Below, in pieces: positions 39,947-40,293 of a stretch of 40,293 nucleotides of DNA. The notes beneath the pieces were generated by a model. It did not search any database, was not told the DNA's origin, and was given only the letters and a program-made list of their open reading frames with translations. The position numbers and the translations under genes are program-made. The DNA comes from Betaproteobacteria bacterium (GTDB taxonomy: Bacteria > Pseudomonadota > Gammaproteobacteria > Burkholderiales > SG8-41): positions 1-40,293 of the forward strand of contig JAKFYK010000104.1 of assembly GCA_021730905.1 (NCBI GenBank), given 5' to 3'. Positions within the stretch are counted from its first letter, which is position 1. Each line of letters opens with the position of its first letter.

Positions 39947-39971
39947 AAAATACTTTAAAAACAAATGCTTA
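39941..39971 (-). repeat. AT-rich dispersed element, copy F (overlaps a stop codon)
   Basis: On the minus strand this reads TAAGCATTTGTTTTTAAA then GTATTTTTTATTG, one mismatch to the 18-base core. The dioxygenase stop (TAA at 39944-39946) lies within it. Confidence 0.75.
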
Positions 39972-40110
39972 GATATGGATAGCCTGCTTCGCATAATGGC
40001 CGTTACGACACTGTTGGTGGACGCAACGGCGTGGGGCGCAAAGCAATGAACGGCAGGATAGCGGACATTGAGTGACCCTCGCTATCCGCCCGCAACGCTC
40101 GACAATTGAA

Positions 40111-40293
40111 TCAACCCGGCGCGTGGTCGTCGCGCCACATGAAGGTGGCGTACCAATTGTCGCCCTTGCCTTCGAGACACACCGCCGTGCCGTTGCCGGG
40201 TTTGAACTCGACCACCTTGCGTTTTTCGTCACCGCACACCAGCTTCGAGGCCGTGCGCAGCAGGTAGTCGACATGGCCGCACATCATGATGTC
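40111..40293 (-). CDS. C-terminal fragment, possibly a histidine phosphatase-like protein
   Basis: Sixty codons run in from the right edge and end at a stop at 40111, so the N-terminus is outside the window. The peptide has MCGHVDYLLRTASKLV, VVEFKPGNGTAVCLE and WYATFMWRDDHAP. A Gly-His followed by an amphipathic helix and then a 'GNG-hydrophobic' strand recalls the second catalytic His region of histidine phosphatases (phosphoglycerate-mutase superfamily), but with so little sequence the assignment is tentative. It is separated from the dioxygenase by 164 bp of non-coding DNA. Confidence 0.55.
   Translation of the reverse strand, partial: DIMMCGHVDYLLRTASKLVCGDEKRKVVEFKPGNGTAVCLEGKGDNWYATFMWRDDHAPG

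Overview
This window looks like chromosomal DNA of a Betaproteobacterium, most likely Burkholderiales, with a free-living catabolic lifestyle. The evidence is high GC, strong GCG/CGC-type codon use, and an abundance of Bug (TctC-type) periplasmic solute-binding proteins, an expansion typical of that order. It holds about 33 protein genes, one clear pseudogene and several families of short dispersed repeats. I see no rRNA, tRNA, CRISPR array, transposase, phage gene or transcriptional regulator. The first and last genes are cut by the window edges.

Layout. 1-3091 (minus): two Bug proteins and a glutaminase. 3238-6757 (plus): secreted alpha/beta hydrolase, secreted beta-lactamase-fold serine hydrolase, Bug protein. 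6792-11258 (minus): a compact set Bug - MmgE/PrpD - Bug - PRISE-type enone reductase. 11321-13746 (plus): bicupin, methyltransferase, LysE exporter. 13761-15776 (minus): PQQ alcohol dehydrogenase with a lanthanide-type Asp pair, followed by a small cytochrome c. 15984-20825 (plus): GlcG/HbpS-like protein, IlvD/Edd sugar-acid dehydratase, SLC13-type transporter and Old-Yellow-Enzyme reductase, behind a near-consensus sigma70 promoter and ending at a strong terminator. 20885-21523 (minus): NIPSNAP-domain protein. 21744-24237 (plus): a translationally coupled trio of exported proteins (amidohydrolase, small YtkA/FixH-like protein, MauG/cytochrome c peroxidase-like dihaem protein). 24390-25813 (plus): carboxymuconolactone-decarboxylase-like protein and a dimeric alpha/beta-barrel protein. 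25865-31379: thioesterase, a decayed amidohydrolase, an SDR lacking the catalytic Tyr/Lys, an acyl-CoA dehydrogenase, an Ldh-type oxidoreductase and a Tat-exported amidohydrolase-like protein. 31751-36830 (plus): CocE-type hydrolase, SDR, second MmgE/PrpD and a second secreted alpha/beta hydrolase. 36905-39946: divergent pair of Bug proteins and a TauD-type dioxygenase. 40111-end (minus): a C-terminal fragment, possibly a histidine phosphatase.

How the genes may work together (inference). The window reads as a string of small catabolic cassettes: secreted hydrolases release carboxylates or alcohols, Bug proteins capture carboxylates, and cytoplasmic dehydratases, reductases, acyl-CoA enzymes and a 2-oxoglutarate dioxygenase process them. 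None of the seven Bug proteins has a TctA/TctB membrane partner here. The least explained signal is an AT-rich element (core TAAGTATTTGTTTTTAAA) found six times. Two copies abut start codons that lack a Shine-Dalgarno sequence, one overlaps a stop codon and one lies inside a coding region.
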